From the NCBI GenBank assembly GCA_905233275.1, contig CAJODR010000007.1:62001-126000 (forward strand): a stretch of DNA of 64,000 nt, given 5' to 3'. The notes beneath the pieces were generated by a model. It worked only from the letters and a program-made list of their open reading frames with translations, searched no databases and was not told where the DNA came from. The translations under genes were made by a program, and so were the position numbers. The DNA is from an uncultured Bacteroidales bacterium. Its GTDB lineage: Bacteria > Bacteroidota > Bacteroidia > Bacteroidales > UBA932. Shown one piece after another: positions 9,489 to 19,028 of the stretch (positions within the stretch are counted from its first letter, which is position 1; each line of letters starts with the position of its first letter).

Positions 9489-11188
9489 TGTATATTATTA
9501 TTTACAGCGTTTAAGACTTGAGTTTCGAGAGTGAAGGCTTCCGCTTCGATGGCTTTTGCGCGGGCGAGCAGCGGCTCTGCTGGCTTTTTGTCTTTAAGCC
9601 CTGCTGAGTTGATGCGGACGTTGAGGTGGGCGCCGCGGATGGCGGCGGTGGCGGCGAGGGCTGCTACGCCGGCGTCGGATGCGCTGGCAGGGTTGCCTTT
9701 TTGGGCCATTTCAAGTGCCAGAGGAAGGGCCTTGAGGCTGGCTTCCATGGTTTTGAGCGGAACAGAAGCGGCGTAGAGGGTGGCTTCTTCCATGGCTGCG
9801 TCCCTTGCGGCTTTTTCCTCCGGGGTGCCTTTCGGCATGGCGAATACGTCCATGATCCTGTTGAATGCCGCTGTGTCCTCGTCGACGAGGGCGAGGAGCT
9901 CACTGAGGAGGGCCTGGCCCTTCTCGGCGACGTCTGAGAACTCTTTCCAGCGGTCGTCCCAGCCGCGTTTGTGGGCGGAGAGGTTGGCGACCATCGTCGC
10001 GAGGGCGGCGCCGAGGGCTCCCATGTAGGCAGAAACACTGCCGCCGCCGGGGGCAGCTGATTCGGCTGCCGTTTCACGGGCGAATTCGGCCGCGGAGAGG
10101 CGTATGAGCCGCTCTTTGACCGCTTTCTCGGCTTCGTCCTCCATAAGGAATTCGATGACTTTTTCCTTCGGGTTGAAGGGCTTGAGGTCGTCGAGCGACA
10201 TCGATTTGACAGCTATCGCGAGAATTTCATCCTCGCGGATGCCGAGGGAACGCTGCTGTTTTTCAAGGTAGTATTTGCCTGCGTCGATTAGCACGCGCTT
10301 CGGTACCAGGCCGACGATTTCGGCGCCGGTGACCCTGAGGCCGCGGGCTGCGGCTGCGCGGGAGACTTCGTCAAAAGCGACATGCAGGGGAGTGGCATCG
10401 ATGTCTGTGATGTTCATGGAGACCTGGGCGATGCCGTATTCGTCTATGTACCAGCCGATGGCCTTGCAGCCCTTGAGGGTGCCGGGAATCCATATCTGGT
10501 TGCCGTCGGCATCCTTGAGGAGCTTGCCGGTGAGGGAACCGCCCTCGCGGGCCTTGCGACCCTTTTCGCGGACGTCGAATGCGACGGCCATGGCCCTCCG
10601 GGTGGAGGTGGTATTGAGGTTGAAATTGACGGCGACGAGAAAACCACGTGCGCCTACATTGGTCGCTCCGGCCTTTGCGGCGACTGCGTCGAATTCTCCT
10701 CCGAAGTCGGGCTTCCTTGCCGGGTCGGCCATCTTGTCCTTGAGAGCTTCGTATTCGCCCTGGCGGCAGACTGCCAGATTGCGCCTCTCAGGCTTGAATG
10801 CGGCTGCTTCGTAGCAATAGCAGGGGATGCCGAGCTCTTCGTAGAGCCGTTTGGCAAGGCCGCGGGCCAGCTCTGCGCACTCCTCCAGCGTGATCCCCGA
10901 TACGGGAATGAGGGGGAGCACGTCGGTCGCTCCGCTGCGTGGATGCGCACCGTGGTGCTTTGTCATGTCAATGAGCTCCTGGGCCTTTGCGGCGCCCCTG
11001 AAGGCGCCTTCAAGCACCGGCTCTTTCTCGCCGACGAATGTCACGACCGTGCGGTTGGTCGCTTCGCCGGGGTCTACGTCAAGCACTTTGACGCCCTCGA
11101 CAGAGGCTATGGCCGCGACTATGGCGTCTATTACACTTTTGTCCCTTCCTTCGCTGAAATTGGGTACGCATTCGATGATCTGTTTCAT
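9485..11188 (-). CDS. ftcD: Bifunctional glutamate formimidoyltransferase / formimidoyl-THF cyclodeaminase
   Basis: Moves the formimino group from formimino-glutamate to tetrahydrofolate, then releases ammonia to give methenyl-THF, linking histidine breakdown to one-carbon metabolism. I chose the ATG at 11186-11188 (MKQIIECVPNFSEGRD), because an upstream in-frame ATG at 11242 would add 18 residues that do not fit the family. Of 567 residues, about 1-300 are the formimidoyltransferase halves (ECVPNFSEG; TKHHGAHPRSGATDVLPLIP), and about 365-567 the cyclodeaminase domain (AAPGGGSVSAYMGALGAAL). The fusion of both activities is the same order as in animal FTCD. It is coupled to hutU by an ATGA overlap. 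Confidence 0.95.
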   Translation of the reverse strand: MKQIIECVPNFSEGRDKSVIDAIVAAIASVEGVKVLDVDPGEATNRTVVTFVGEKEPVLEGAFRGAAKAQELIDMTKHHGAHPRSGATDVLPLIPVSGITLEECAELARGLAKRLYEELGIPCYCYEAAAFKPERRNLAVCRQGEYEALKDKMADPARKPDFGGEFDAVAAKAGATNVGARGFLVAVNFNLNTTSTRRAMAVAFDVREKGRKAREGGSLTGKLLKDADGNQIWIPGTLKGCKAIGWYIDEYGIAQVSMNITDIDATPLHVAFDEVSRAAAARGLRVTGAEIVGLVPKRVLIDAGKYYLEKQQRSLGIREDEILAIAVKSMSLDDLKPFNPKEKVIEFLMEDEAEKAVKERLIRLSAAEFARETAAESAAPGGGSVSAYMGALGAALATMVANLSAHKRGWDDRWKEFSDVAEKGQALLSELLALVDEDTAAFNRIMDVFAMPKGTPEEKAARDAAMEEATLYAASVPLKTMEASLKALPLALEMAQKGNPASASDAGVAALAATAAIRGAHLNVRINSAGLKDKKPAEPLLARAKAIEAEAFTLETQVLNAVNNNIQ

Positions 11189-11246
11189 ACTGATATGGTC
11201 ATTAGCAAGTGTAAATTTACATAATAATAACGATAAGCCCAAAAAC

Positions 11247-11277
11247 TTGGATATATTTTTGGGAATGAGTATTTTTG
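11247..11277 (+). promoter_or_regulatory. Probable promoter of the 11300 gene
   Basis: TATTTTTG at 11270-11277 matches the TAnnTTTG -7 box. TTG(G) at 11247-11249 lies about 20 bases upstream as a partial -33 element. The start codon is 22 bases after the -7 box. Confidence 0.5.
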
Positions 11278-11299
11278 TGGAAACAAAAGTGAGACGTCT

Positions 11300-12691
11300 A
11301 TGAAGCTTTTACGTGTTTTGGCTGTCTCTGCAGCTATGCTGGCCGGGGTGGTATCGGCCTTTGCCAACGGAGATCCTGTGATGAGGTTCTCTTCGATTAC
11401 TTCTTCCGGCAATCCCGTCCCCCGCAATATCATGGAGGTGGAGGTTGTCAGCGAAAAGCTTGTGATCACCCCCGGCATTCCGTATTCGACGGTCACGGTG
11501 GATTACACGCTGCAGAACAATTCTTCCAAAGATTTCAAGAAAATAGACTACGGTTTCCCGATCGACTATTACGGGAGCAAGGATAAGAAGGGATTCGACG
11601 GATACGAGTATTCGGAGTCGTCCTTCGAAATCGGCTGGTGGGACCAGAACCTCAAGGACGTCGGATTCTTCCTTGACGGGCAGGAACTCAAGTGGCACAA
11701 CGCCAATGAAGTCGTCACGCCCGAGCACAAGGAGCCGGCATGGCCCGAATCAGGTGATGATGAGGATCTTATCACCGTCCCGCAGGTGTCGCGCCTTTGG
11801 ACTTATACCGAATTCAGCATTCCGGCTCACGGCACGGTTAATCTCAAAGTAACCTATAGTTTTTATTGTGAGCAGGAGGCAGACCTGTTCTCTGTCAAAT
11901 CATCTCCTTATACCCGCTACATTCCCTACAGGGGATGCATCACTTATGATTTGTCTCCCGCAAGCCACTGGGGCAGCGGAAAGACAGCGTCGCTGGAGAT
12001 TACTGTGGATACTTCCAGACTTCCCGACTACATGGTATGGCGGACGGAGAGACGTTATGGCGGCGTGACGGATGTCACGTGCAGTCCGGAGATCAACTGG
12101 GAAGGATTCGTCCGTGACGGAGAGAACTGGGTCTACAAAAGCGAAAACTTCGCGTTCAAGGACTCCGAGCCGCTCACTCTCGACTTCTCCGACGTCCTGG
12201 ACGACAACTGGGCTCTCGAAGGCTGGAGGTCGTTTGACGAATTCGAGATTCCTTCCGTTCTCTATTCTATCACCGAAGGACGCAATGAAGTAACCATTAA
12301 TTTCAAAATGCCCCAGGCTGTGACAGACTTTTCGTTCCTTGACTTTGAGAAAGGGCGTGACCGCAAGTCAACTTATCTTTCGGACCGTCCTTTTGAATAT
12401 GACGTCGAGGTTGAGGTCACCCGCGCCGACGGTTATGTCGAAGAGGTCAATTACAGCCAGTATCAGCTGTTCCGCGGTTACCGCGAAGACCGGTATGAAA
12501 GGGCTTATTACAATGTAACTGATTATCCAACAGTTATTAACGGCCGCTGGGTCGAATACGAGGAGGATAGTTACGTTCGCGATCCTTCCAAGGACGACCG
12601 GGTCAAACGCATCAAAATCAAACTTGTCCCGAGGGAAGGGAAGCGCGATGTTCATTTTATAAAGGACATAAAAGTATATAACGTCCTATGA
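11300..12691 (+). CDS. Secreted beta-rich protein of unknown function, partner of the CotH lipoprotein
   Basis: 463 residues with a signal peptide (about 1-22, ending Ala-Phe-Ala-Asn). The N-terminal half resembles a secreted immunoglobulin-like domain: residues about 45-80 read as alternating strands with the YTLQNNSSKDF turn, slightly reminiscent of DUF4424-type proteins, but I cannot confirm that family. The rest is acidic, aromatic and mostly beta, without membrane segments. The last codons overlap the start of the CotH-kinase gene (ATGA, 12688-12691), so the two proteins are made together and probably act together at the cell envelope. No enzyme motif was seen. Confidence 0.8.
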   Translation: MKLLRVLAVSAAMLAGVVSAFANGDPVMRFSSITSSGNPVPRNIMEVEVVSEKLVITPGIPYSTVTVDYTLQNNSSKDFKKIDYGFPIDYYGSKDKKGFDGYEYSESSFEIGWWDQNLKDVGFFLDGQELKWHNANEVVTPEHKEPAWPESGDDEDLITVPQVSRLWTYTEFSIPAHGTVNLKVTYSFYCEQEADLFSVKSSPYTRYIPYRGCITYDLSPASHWGSGKTASLEITVDTSRLPDYMVWRTERRYGGVTDVTCSPEINWEGFVRDGENWVYKSENFAFKDSEPLTLDFSDVLDDNWALEGWRSFDEFEIPSVLYSITEGRNEVTINFKMPQAVTDFSFLDFEKGRDRKSTYLSDRPFEYDVEVEVTRADGYVEEVNYSQYQLFRGYREDRYERAYYNVTDYPTVINGRWVEYEEDSYVRDPSKDDRVKRIKIKLVPREGKRDVHFIKDIKVYNVL

Positions 12692-14523
12692 CACTCGTCC
12701 GCCGGGCACTTTTCTTCGTTTCGCTTGTCATTCTGACCCTCGCCGGCATAACGTCCTGCGAGTCGGATGATATCACGGTCATCGAGGTCGTGGATATCAT
12801 TGATGACAACCCCGGTAAAGAGGAGGAAAAACCCGGTGAGCAGCCTGTAATTCCGGACGATCCGGAGAACGGATACCGCGTCTATATTCTCAACCGCTCC
12901 GGTTGGGACCCGATTTATCTGTACCTGTACGGCGACGTAAATGACCTTGCAGGCACCTGGCCCGGCGTTTCCGTGGCCGGACATCTCACTCTTGGGGACT
13001 ATCAGTACGACTGGTTCGACCTTCCGGAGAATGTAAACGGCAAGTACGAATACATCGAATTCAACAACGTAGACTCCAAACACACGCGAGAGAACCGTCC
13101 GCACGTGCTTTTCGGGTCGAAGAGGTCCCTGTGGTATCTCGTGGACAATGAAAAGTCGACGGAGATTTCGGATCCCCTTAATCCCGGTGCCGCGCCCGAG
13201 CCTCCCGATGAAGGGGGCGGTGAAGAAGGAGGAGGCGGAGATGACGACGACGGCAAGGATGATCCCGACGACGTTGACTGGGAGGCCGCCATGGCGTATG
13301 TATTCGACGGCAACGTCATTCCGGAAATACATATCAGTATCACCCGTGCCGAATGGGACAAACTCATTGCGTACTACGATGCCAATCACGATACGCAGGA
13401 GTACGTAAAGTGCGATGTCTCCTATTCCAAGGGGAATGAAAAAACCGTAATAGACGGCGCCGGACTGCGTCTGAAGGGCAATACCTCGCGTCGCCGCCCG
13501 GAGGAGAACGGACGCAAGAAGCACGTCCATTTTGGCCTCGATTTCCATCATTATACCAAGGATGCTGACCATACGCTCAAGGGGCTCCGGAAGATGGATC
13601 TCAAGTGGTTCAAGGACGATCCGCTGTATGTCAGGGAGGTGTTCTGCTACGATCTGTTCCGCCGCCAGGGCGTATGGACGGGCATCAGGGACGTGTACGC
13701 GAGGCTTTGGGTAAAGGTCGGAGATGAATCGGAGGTCTACTACGGAGTCTACGGCATGATGGAGCACATCGACAAGAATTACGTGAGGAGCCGTAAAGCC
13801 AACTTCGGCAAGAAGGGCGGCAACCTGTGGAAATGCCGCTACGGAGCCGATCTGAAGAATACCAATGCGGACTTCGGCGTGGATGACAATGTGCACGACC
13901 ACACCTATGTGCTGAAGACCAACAAGGACACCGGATTCGACACCGCAAAAGCCCAGCTTCAGGATTTCATCCGCAAGCTCAACACCAAGAGCGGCAGCGA
14001 ATTCGACACCTGGATCGCTTCGGTGACTGATGTTGACCTCTTGCTCAAGACAACCGCCGTCAACGTCGCAGTCGGCATGTGGGACGACTACTGGAACAGC
14101 GCCAACAACTACTATCTCTACTTCGACACCGAGGACGCCTCGTCGTACAAGGTCTGGTTCATCCCCTATGACTACGACAACACCCTCGGTACCAGTCTCT
14201 ACTACGATTCCGGCCGTCAGGATCCCCTGAAATGGGGCTCCAACCCTCTGATTACCAAGATACTCCAGAATTCCGCCTGGCGGGATAAATACCTCGGCTA
14301 CCTCCGGGCTCTGTGTGCCGCAGATGGCGATTTCTACTACTCCACAGCCATCTCGCGCATAAGCGCCTGGCACCAGTCGATATATCCGTATGTCTCCAAC
14401 GACACCGGTGAAGACATGACCATCGAAGACCGTCCTGCCTCCTGGGGCAATCATGGCGAATACCGAGTCCTCGACACCGGATCCAACAATTTCTTCAAGG
14501 TTAAGGCCTCCTCCGTTAAGTAG
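12688..14523 (+). CDS. CotH-kinase-family lipoprotein with CBM26-like module
   Basis: Surface lipoprotein: signal with Cys24 in Gly-Ile-Thr-Ser-Cys, followed by Glu-Ser-Asp-Asp, an acidic patch consistent with surface export. Residues about 60-150 resemble a family 26 carbohydrate-binding module (WDPIYLYLYG then TWPGV). A Glu/Gly/Asp-rich linker follows at about 165-195. The C-terminal 400 residues are a CotH domain, with GLRLKGNTSRRR at about 255-268, FKDDPLYVREVFCYDLFRRQG and the DYDNTLG stretch near residue 495. CotH of Bacillus spore coats is an atypical protein kinase, and the family is common in secreted proteins of gut bacteria with unknown targets. Co-translated with the secreted protein upstream; followed by a strong terminator. 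Confidence 0.85.
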   Translation: MTLVRRALFFVSLVILTLAGITSCESDDITVIEVVDIIDDNPGKEEEKPGEQPVIPDDPENGYRVYILNRSGWDPIYLYLYGDVNDLAGTWPGVSVAGHLTLGDYQYDWFDLPENVNGKYEYIEFNNVDSKHTRENRPHVLFGSKRSLWYLVDNEKSTEISDPLNPGAAPEPPDEGGGEEGGGGDDDDGKDDPDDVDWEAAMAYVFDGNVIPEIHISITRAEWDKLIAYYDANHDTQEYVKCDVSYSKGNEKTVIDGAGLRLKGNTSRRRPEENGRKKHVHFGLDFHHYTKDADHTLKGLRKMDLKWFKDDPLYVREVFCYDLFRRQGVWTGIRDVYARLWVKVGDESEVYYGVYGMMEHIDKNYVRSRKANFGKKGGNLWKCRYGADLKNTNADFGVDDNVHDHTYVLKTNKDTGFDTAKAQLQDFIRKLNTKSGSEFDTWIASVTDVDLLLKTTAVNVAVGMWDDYWNSANNYYLYFDTEDASSYKVWFIPYDYDNTLGTSLYYDSGRQDPLKWGSNPLITKILQNSAWRDKYLGYLRALCAADGDFYYSTAISRISAWHQSIYPYVSNDTGEDMTIEDRPASWGNHGEYRVLDTGSNNFFKVKASSVK

Positions 14524-14538
14524 AGAGCTCCTGAATAC

Positions 14539-14580
14539 AATTGCTCCCGGCGGTCCTTCTTTGGACTGCCGGGAGCAATT
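14539..14580. terminator. Bidirectional hairpin between cotH and pnp
   Basis: An 18-bp stem with one G/A position (pairs as G-U in one strand's RNA): AATTGCTCCCGGCGGTCC (14539-14556), loop TTCTTT, then GGACTGCCGGGAGCAATT (14563-14580). It lies between the convergent ends of the CotH gene and pnp and can serve both strands. Confidence 0.8.
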
Positions 14581-14595
14581 CAGTGTAGTCAGTGC

Positions 14596-17025
14596 CTAGA
14601 AGATCTCGTCTTTAGGAGCGGGGTCGAAACCGTCGTCGGTGCGGGGAGCGGGCTTGTTGCCGCCGACGCGGGAACCGAAGTGGCGGCTCTCGCCGTCGCG
14701 GCGCTCGGAACGCTCGCCTTCACGACGCTCGCCACGATCCCTGCGCTCACCGCGGTCTCTGCGGTCTCCGTCGCGTCGTTCGCCACGGTCCCTGCGGTCG
14801 CCATCACGGCGCTCACCGCGGTCCCTGCGGTCTCCGTCACGGCGTCCGCCGCGGTCACCGCGCTTGGGCTCGACATAGCCTTCGGGCTTTTCGGTGAGGG
14901 CGCGCATGGAGAGGCGCATCTTGCCGCTCTTGGAGTCGATCTCGAGGAGCTTGACATCAATCTCGTCACCGACCTTGAGGACGTCGGAGACATTCTCGGT
15001 CTTCTCCCACGCGATTTCGCTCACGTGGAGGAGTCCTTCCTTGCCGGGGAGGATCTCGACGAAGGCGCCGAAGTCCTGGATGCTGGTCACGCGGCCGTGA
15101 TAGACGGTGCCGGCCTCAGGCACTGCGCAGATGCCCTTGATACGCTCGAGAGCGGCATCCATGGCAGCCTTGTCCGTGCCGAAGATGTCGATGACACCCT
15201 TGGTGGTGCCGTCGCCGAGACCTGCGTCCACTTCCTCGATGGTGATGGTAGTGCCGGTCTCTTTCTGGAGGCCCTGGATGGTCTCTCCGCCCTTGCCGAT
15301 GATGGCGCCGATGAACTCGGAAGCCACCTCGATCTGGACGATGCGGGGAACGTGGGGCTTGTAGTCCTCACGGGGCTCGGCGATGGTCTTGAGCATTTCG
15401 CCCATGATGTGGAGACGTCCCTGGCGGGCCTGTTCGAGGGCCTTTTCGAGGACCTCGTAGCTGAGGCCGTCGACCTTGATGTCCATCTGGGTGGCGGTGA
15501 TACCGTCGCGGGTACCTGTCACCTTGAAGTCCATGTCGCCGAGGTGATCCTCGTCACCGAGAATGTCGGTAAGGATGGCGTAACGGTCATTGGGGCGCTC
15601 TGCGTCGGTGATAAGACCCATTGCAACACCTGCGACGGGCTTTTTGATCTTGACGCCGGCGTCCATGAGGGCGAGGCAGCCGCCGCAGACGGAAGCCATA
15701 GAGGACGAACCGTTGGATTCGAGGATATCGGAAACTACGCGTACTGCGTAAGGGAATTCGGGAGCCGTGGGGATGACTGGCTTGAGGGCCCTCATCGCAA
15801 GGTTGCCGTGGCCGATTTCGCGGCGGCCGACACTCCTCTGGGGCTTTGCTTCACCGGTAGCGAAGGGAGGGAAGTTGTAGTGGAGGACAAACTGCTGGTC
15901 TTCCTGGATGAGAACTTCGTCCATCTCCTTCATGTCTAGCTTGGTGCCGAGGGTCACGGTCGCGAGGGACTGTGTCTCACCGCGGGTGAAAATGGCGCTG
16001 CCGTGTGCGCAGGGGAGATAATCCACCTCGCACCAGATAGGACGGACCTCTGCTGTGGAGCGGCCGTCAAGGCGCTTGCCTTCGTCGAGGATGAGGTTGC
16101 GCATGGCTTCCTTCTCAACGTCGTGATAGTAGCGGGCGACCATAGCTGCCTTTTCTTCCTGCTCCTCCTCGGGGAGGGTGGCGAGGAATTCGGCCTGGAT
16201 GGCTTCGAAGCCTTCTTCCCTCTCATGCTTGGGCTTTGCGGCGGAAGCGAGGGCATAGCACTTGTCGTAGCAGAATTCGTGGACAGCGGCCTTGAGGGCT
16301 TCGTCCTCTTCGTCGTGGGGATAATCCCTCTTGTTGACGTCAGTGCCGAGCTCGTGCATGAGTTCTTTCTGTACGCGGCAGTGCTTCTTGATTTCCTCGT
16401 GGGCGAATTTGATAGCCTCGAGCATGTCGTGCTCGGAGACCTCGTTCATTTCGCCTTCCACCATCATGATGTTCTCTTCGGTGGCTGCGACCATGAGGTC
16501 GAGATCAGCCCTCTTGCCGTCTTCGAAGCCGGGGTTGATGACGAACTGGCCGTCAATGCGGGCGACGCGTACCTCGGATACGGGACCTCCGAAAGGAAGG
16601 TCGCTCGTTGCGAGAGCTGCGGATGCTGCAAGTCCTGCGAGAGCGTCCGGCTGGACATCCTTCTCGGCAGAAATAAGAGTTACATTGACGAATACCTCGA
16701 GGTGGAAGTCATCCGGCCACAGGGGACGGATAGGACGGTCCACGAGGCGGGCGATAAGGACCTCGTAGTCGGAGGGACGGCTTTCCCTCTTGAGGAATCC
16801 ACCGGGGAAACGTCCGGCGGCGTAATATTTTTCGCGGTAGTCCACGGTGAGGGGCATGAAGTCAGTCCCTTCCTTGACTTCCTTGGCGCATGTGACGGTG
16901 GCGAGGAGCATCGTGCCACCCATTTTGACGACGGCGCTGCCTGCAGCCTGCTTGGCGAGTTTGCCGGTCTCAATCTCGATTACCCGACCGTCGGGCAATA
17001 CGATTGTCTTTTTGATGATGTTCAT
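14596..17025 (-). CDS. pnp: Polynucleotide phosphorylase with Arg/Asp/Gly repeat tail
   Basis: 3'-to-5' phosphorolytic exoribonuclease of the RNA degradation machinery. The 809 residues contain two RNase PH domains (about 10-230 and 320-540, with FPPFATGE and the [11 protein letters not shown] block), a KH domain (about 555-620, [12 protein letters not shown]) and an S1 domain (about 635-715, [22 protein letters not shown]). Most PNPases stop near residue 720. Here an 88-residue tail (722-809) follows, made largely of Arg, Asp, Gly and Glu, with three consecutive copies of the 11-residue unit [11 protein letters not shown] (residues 728-760, bases 14746-14844). Such a tail is likely disordered and RNA-binding. 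pnp lies 73 bases downstream of rpsO, the classic rpsO-pnp order. Confidence 0.97.
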   Translation of the reverse strand: MNIIKKTIVLPDGRVIEIETGKLAKQAAGSAVVKMGGTMLLATVTCAKEVKEGTDFMPLTVDYREKYYAAGRFPGGFLKRESRPSDYEVLIARLVDRPIRPLWPDDFHLEVFVNVTLISAEKDVQPDALAGLAASAALATSDLPFGGPVSEVRVARIDGQFVINPGFEDGKRADLDLMVAATEENIMMVEGEMNEVSEHDMLEAIKFAHEEIKKHCRVQKELMHELGTDVNKRDYPHDEEDEALKAAVHEFCYDKCYALASAAKPKHEREEGFEAIQAEFLATLPEEEQEEKAAMVARYYHDVEKEAMRNLILDEGKRLDGRSTAEVRPIWCEVDYLPCAHGSAIFTRGETQSLATVTLGTKLDMKEMDEVLIQEDQQFVLHYNFPPFATGEAKPQRSVGRREIGHGNLAMRALKPVIPTAPEFPYAVRVVSDILESNGSSSMASVCGGCLALMDAGVKIKKPVAGVAMGLITDAERPNDRYAILTDILGDEDHLGDMDFKVTGTRDGITATQMDIKVDGLSYEVLEKALEQARQGRLHIMGEMLKTIAEPREDYKPHVPRIVQIEVASEFIGAIIGKGGETIQGLQKETGTTITIEEVDAGLGDGTTKGVIDIFGTDKAAMDAALERIKGICAVPEAGTVYHGRVTSIQDFGAFVEILPGKEGLLHVSEIAWEKTENVSDVLKVGDEIDVKLLEIDSKSGKMRLSMRALTEKPEGYVEPKRGDRGGRRDGDRRDRGERRDGDRRDRGERRDGDRRDRGERRDRGERREGERSERRDGESRHFGSRVGGNKPAPRTDDGFDPAPKDEIF

Positions 17026-17098
17026 TACTTCTTTTTATCTAAAAAAGGGGGCAGGATGTCCTTGCACCCTAACCCCCGTACTTTTCCTATCGTTTTGC

Positions 17099-17374
17099 CT
17101 ATCGGCGGAGACCAAGCTCCTTGACGATGGCCCTGTATCTCTCGATGTCGATCTCCTGAAGGTAGTTCAGAAGCTGACGGCGCTTACTGACGAGACGGAG
17201 AAGGGAGCGGCGTGTGGAAACGTCCTTCTTGTTCTTCTTGACGTGCTCGGTAAGGTGAGCGATACGGTAGGAAAATAAAGCGATCTGACTCTCAGGAGAG
17301 CCGGTGTCTTTATTAGACTTCCCGTACTTCGCGAAAATCTCTTGCTTTTTCTCAGGCTGAAGGTATTCTGCCAT
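17099..17374 (-). CDS. rpsO: 30S ribosomal protein S15
   Basis: Small-subunit protein that binds 16S rRNA early in assembly and contributes to an inter-subunit bridge. The 91-residue length is normal. The family core is visible: [27 protein letters not shown], then [18 protein letters not shown] (within residues about 26-75). It precedes pnp on the same strand. In other bacteria rpsO autoregulates through its leader and PNPase processes the shared transcript; I see the order conserved but not the regulatory structure. Confidence 0.97.
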   Translation of the reverse strand: MAEYLQPEKKQEIFAKYGKSNKDTGSPESQIALFSYRIAHLTEHVKKNKKDVSTRRSLLRLVSKRRQLLNYLQEIDIERYRAIVKELGLRR

Positions 17375-17430
17375 AATGATGCAATGAGTTGAATAAGGTT
17401 AATAAAAATACAATTGCGCTAAAAAGCGTG

Positions 17431-17461
17431 CAAAGTTAGGAATAAAAAGTGACAAAACAAA
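17431..17461 (-). promoter_or_regulatory. Promoter of rpsO-pnp
   Basis: On the minus strand TTTG (17461-17458), a 19-base spacer and TAACTTTG (17438-17431) form a full-consensus Bacteroidota promoter about 57 bases before the rpsO start. Confidence 0.75.
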
Positions 17462-17499
17462 ATTTCGTGGAAAAGCAATTCAATACTGGAAATAATGTT

Positions 17500-17507
17500 T
17501 AACTTTG
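17500..17507 (+). promoter_or_regulatory. -7 box of the DUF4836/ABC/mscL unit
   Basis: TAACTTTG at 17500-17507 matches the consensus -7 element and lies 22 bases before the first start codon. No good TTTG is visible at the matching -33 position. Confidence 0.5.
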
Positions 17508-17529
17508 TAAGAATCATAATGGATTTCAG

Positions 17530-19026
17530 ATGAAAAGATTTATCACTCTTCTCACCCTGGCGATATCCCTCGTGATACTTGCCGCGTCATGCGACCGTTC
17601 GTACGCACTTCGCGCCATTCCCGACGATACCGTCCTCGCCATAAAGATCCATCCCGGCACCCTTATCGACCAGAGCGGTATCCAGGGCAACCGTGATATC
17701 GAAAAGATGCTCCGTGACATCGCTGACAAGGACAGATACAGCCTTCTCAAGAAGATTATCGAGAGTCCTGAGTCCGCGACCGGCATTGATGTCGACCAGG
17801 AGATAGTGATTGCATCTACACTTGAAGATACCTATCTGATTGTTCCCCTTTCAAGCCCCAAACGCTTCGTCAGCTTCCTCAAGGAAACGGAGGTGGATGT
17901 CAATTCGGTCTCCGGAAGGCAAAAGGGATACACCCACACCGTCGGTTATGACGAAGATTATCCCGAAGGCATCATCGGAGAGCACGTGGCCATATTCACC
18001 ACCGGTTACGGGAAGAAGGCCTCCGAGCTCGCAGAACTTATACTGGAGGGCTGCAGCATCGACGAGAGCTCATTCCTCGACTTCTGCTCGGCCGACGAGG
18101 CTGTGGCCATCTGGTTCAGCATACCCGCTCTCTCCGACAAAGCCGGATCCTACATCCGGGATGATGAGGTTATGGCCCTCATGATGCTCGGCGACAGCTA
18201 TTTCCTCGCCACAGTGGATCCCGGAAGGGGCGGCGCAGACATGTACGTCAAAGCGTACATGGACAAGGACCTCAGCAACAACACCGGCAGCATAACCAAG
18301 CTTGTATCCCTCGGCTCCACCAGGTATTTCAAGTACATGCCATCTGAGCCAATGCTCGTCATTAACGCTGGTACCGGCAACTTCAAGGATATCTACGAAT
18401 CCATTCCCGCCTATTCCAAAAAGACCATGGGTCTCGATGAAATGATTGAAAGAGCCGGCCTCGTCAAAGATGATCTCAAAGGCATCGGCGGTCCTTTCAC
18501 CTTGGCCGGATCGGCTGTGCAGATGGATTATGATGTCCTTCCTTCGTTCTCATTCGCCATTACATGCAAGGAGGAAGTGGTGAAGAAGATAGCAAAGACT
18601 GCGGGGCTTTCCGAAAGAAACGGTGCCTGGCATATTCCGGCAGGCGAAGTTGATCTCTATATGTTCGCTGCGGACGGCGCTCTCGTTCTGATGACCGCCG
18701 ACCTCTACAAGCGCAGCATGGGAGAGACGATGGCGTCCAATCTCGGCGACGACCAGGTCCGTCACAAGGTCTCCAGGGCCTCCCTCGTCTTCAATTTCAA
18801 GTCAAAATTCTTCAAGCCGATCCTCAGGGAAGCGATGGATGACGACCATCTTCCTGCGGATCTCCAGAAGGAGCTTCTCAAGGATTTCGCTCTTCTGGAC
18901 TACGCCAAGATAGATTACAATATCATCGGGGGCGAATTGCACCTCTCACTCAGGACCACCGAGAACAAGTATCTCCTCGAATCCATAGTGGATGTGGTCA
19001 CGTCCCTCTACAAAGTTGCAAGATAG
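17530..19026 (+). CDS. DUF4836-like lipoprotein, first copy
   Basis: 498-residue lipoprotein with Cys21 in Leu-Ala-Ala-Ser-Cys. The mature N-terminus (AIPDDTVLAIKIHPGTLIDQSGI, residues about 28-50) matches the opening of DUF4836 proteins, in which a bulky residue-Pro-Asp/Ala stretch is followed by a strand and a Leu-x-x-x-Ser-Gly turn. The rest alternates strands and helices, and FKYMPSEPMLVINAG (about 265-280) is shared nearly word for word with the second copy at 21338. The family is Bacteroidota-specific and its function is unknown. It starts a five-gene unit, with the ABC ATPase beginning two bases after its stop. Confidence 0.75.
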   Translation: MKRFITLLTLAISLVILAASCDRSYALRAIPDDTVLAIKIHPGTLIDQSGIQGNRDIEKMLRDIADKDRYSLLKKIIESPESATGIDVDQEIVIASTLEDTYLIVPLSSPKRFVSFLKETEVDVNSVSGRQKGYTHTVGYDEDYPEGIIGEHVAIFTTGYGKKASELAELILEGCSIDESSFLDFCSADEAVAIWFSIPALSDKAGSYIRDDEVMALMMLGDSYFLATVDPGRGGADMYVKAYMDKDLSNNTGSITKLVSLGSTRYFKYMPSEPMLVINAGTGNFKDIYESIPAYSKKTMGLDEMIERAGLVKDDLKGIGGPFTLAGSAVQMDYDVLPSFSFAITCKEEVVKKIAKTAGLSERNGAWHIPAGEVDLYMFAADGALVLMTADLYKRSMGETMASNLGDDQVRHKVSRASLVFNFKSKFFKPILREAMDDDHLPADLQKELLKDFALLDYAKIDYNIIGGELHLSLRTTENKYLLESIVDVVTSLYKVAR

Positions 19027-19028
19027 CG

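Noticed and set aside
12652..14454. 600-codon leftward open frame
   Set aside because: Shadow of the CotH lipoprotein gene; low-complexity Val/Ile/Gly composition.
14700..14870. Regular repeats that could suggest a CRISPR array
   Set aside because: No unique spacers; the period is 33 bases and codes for the PNPase tail.
14680..15939. 419-codon rightward open frame with Ala/Val repeats
   Set aside because: Antisense to pnp; the repeats are those of the PNPase tail read backwards.
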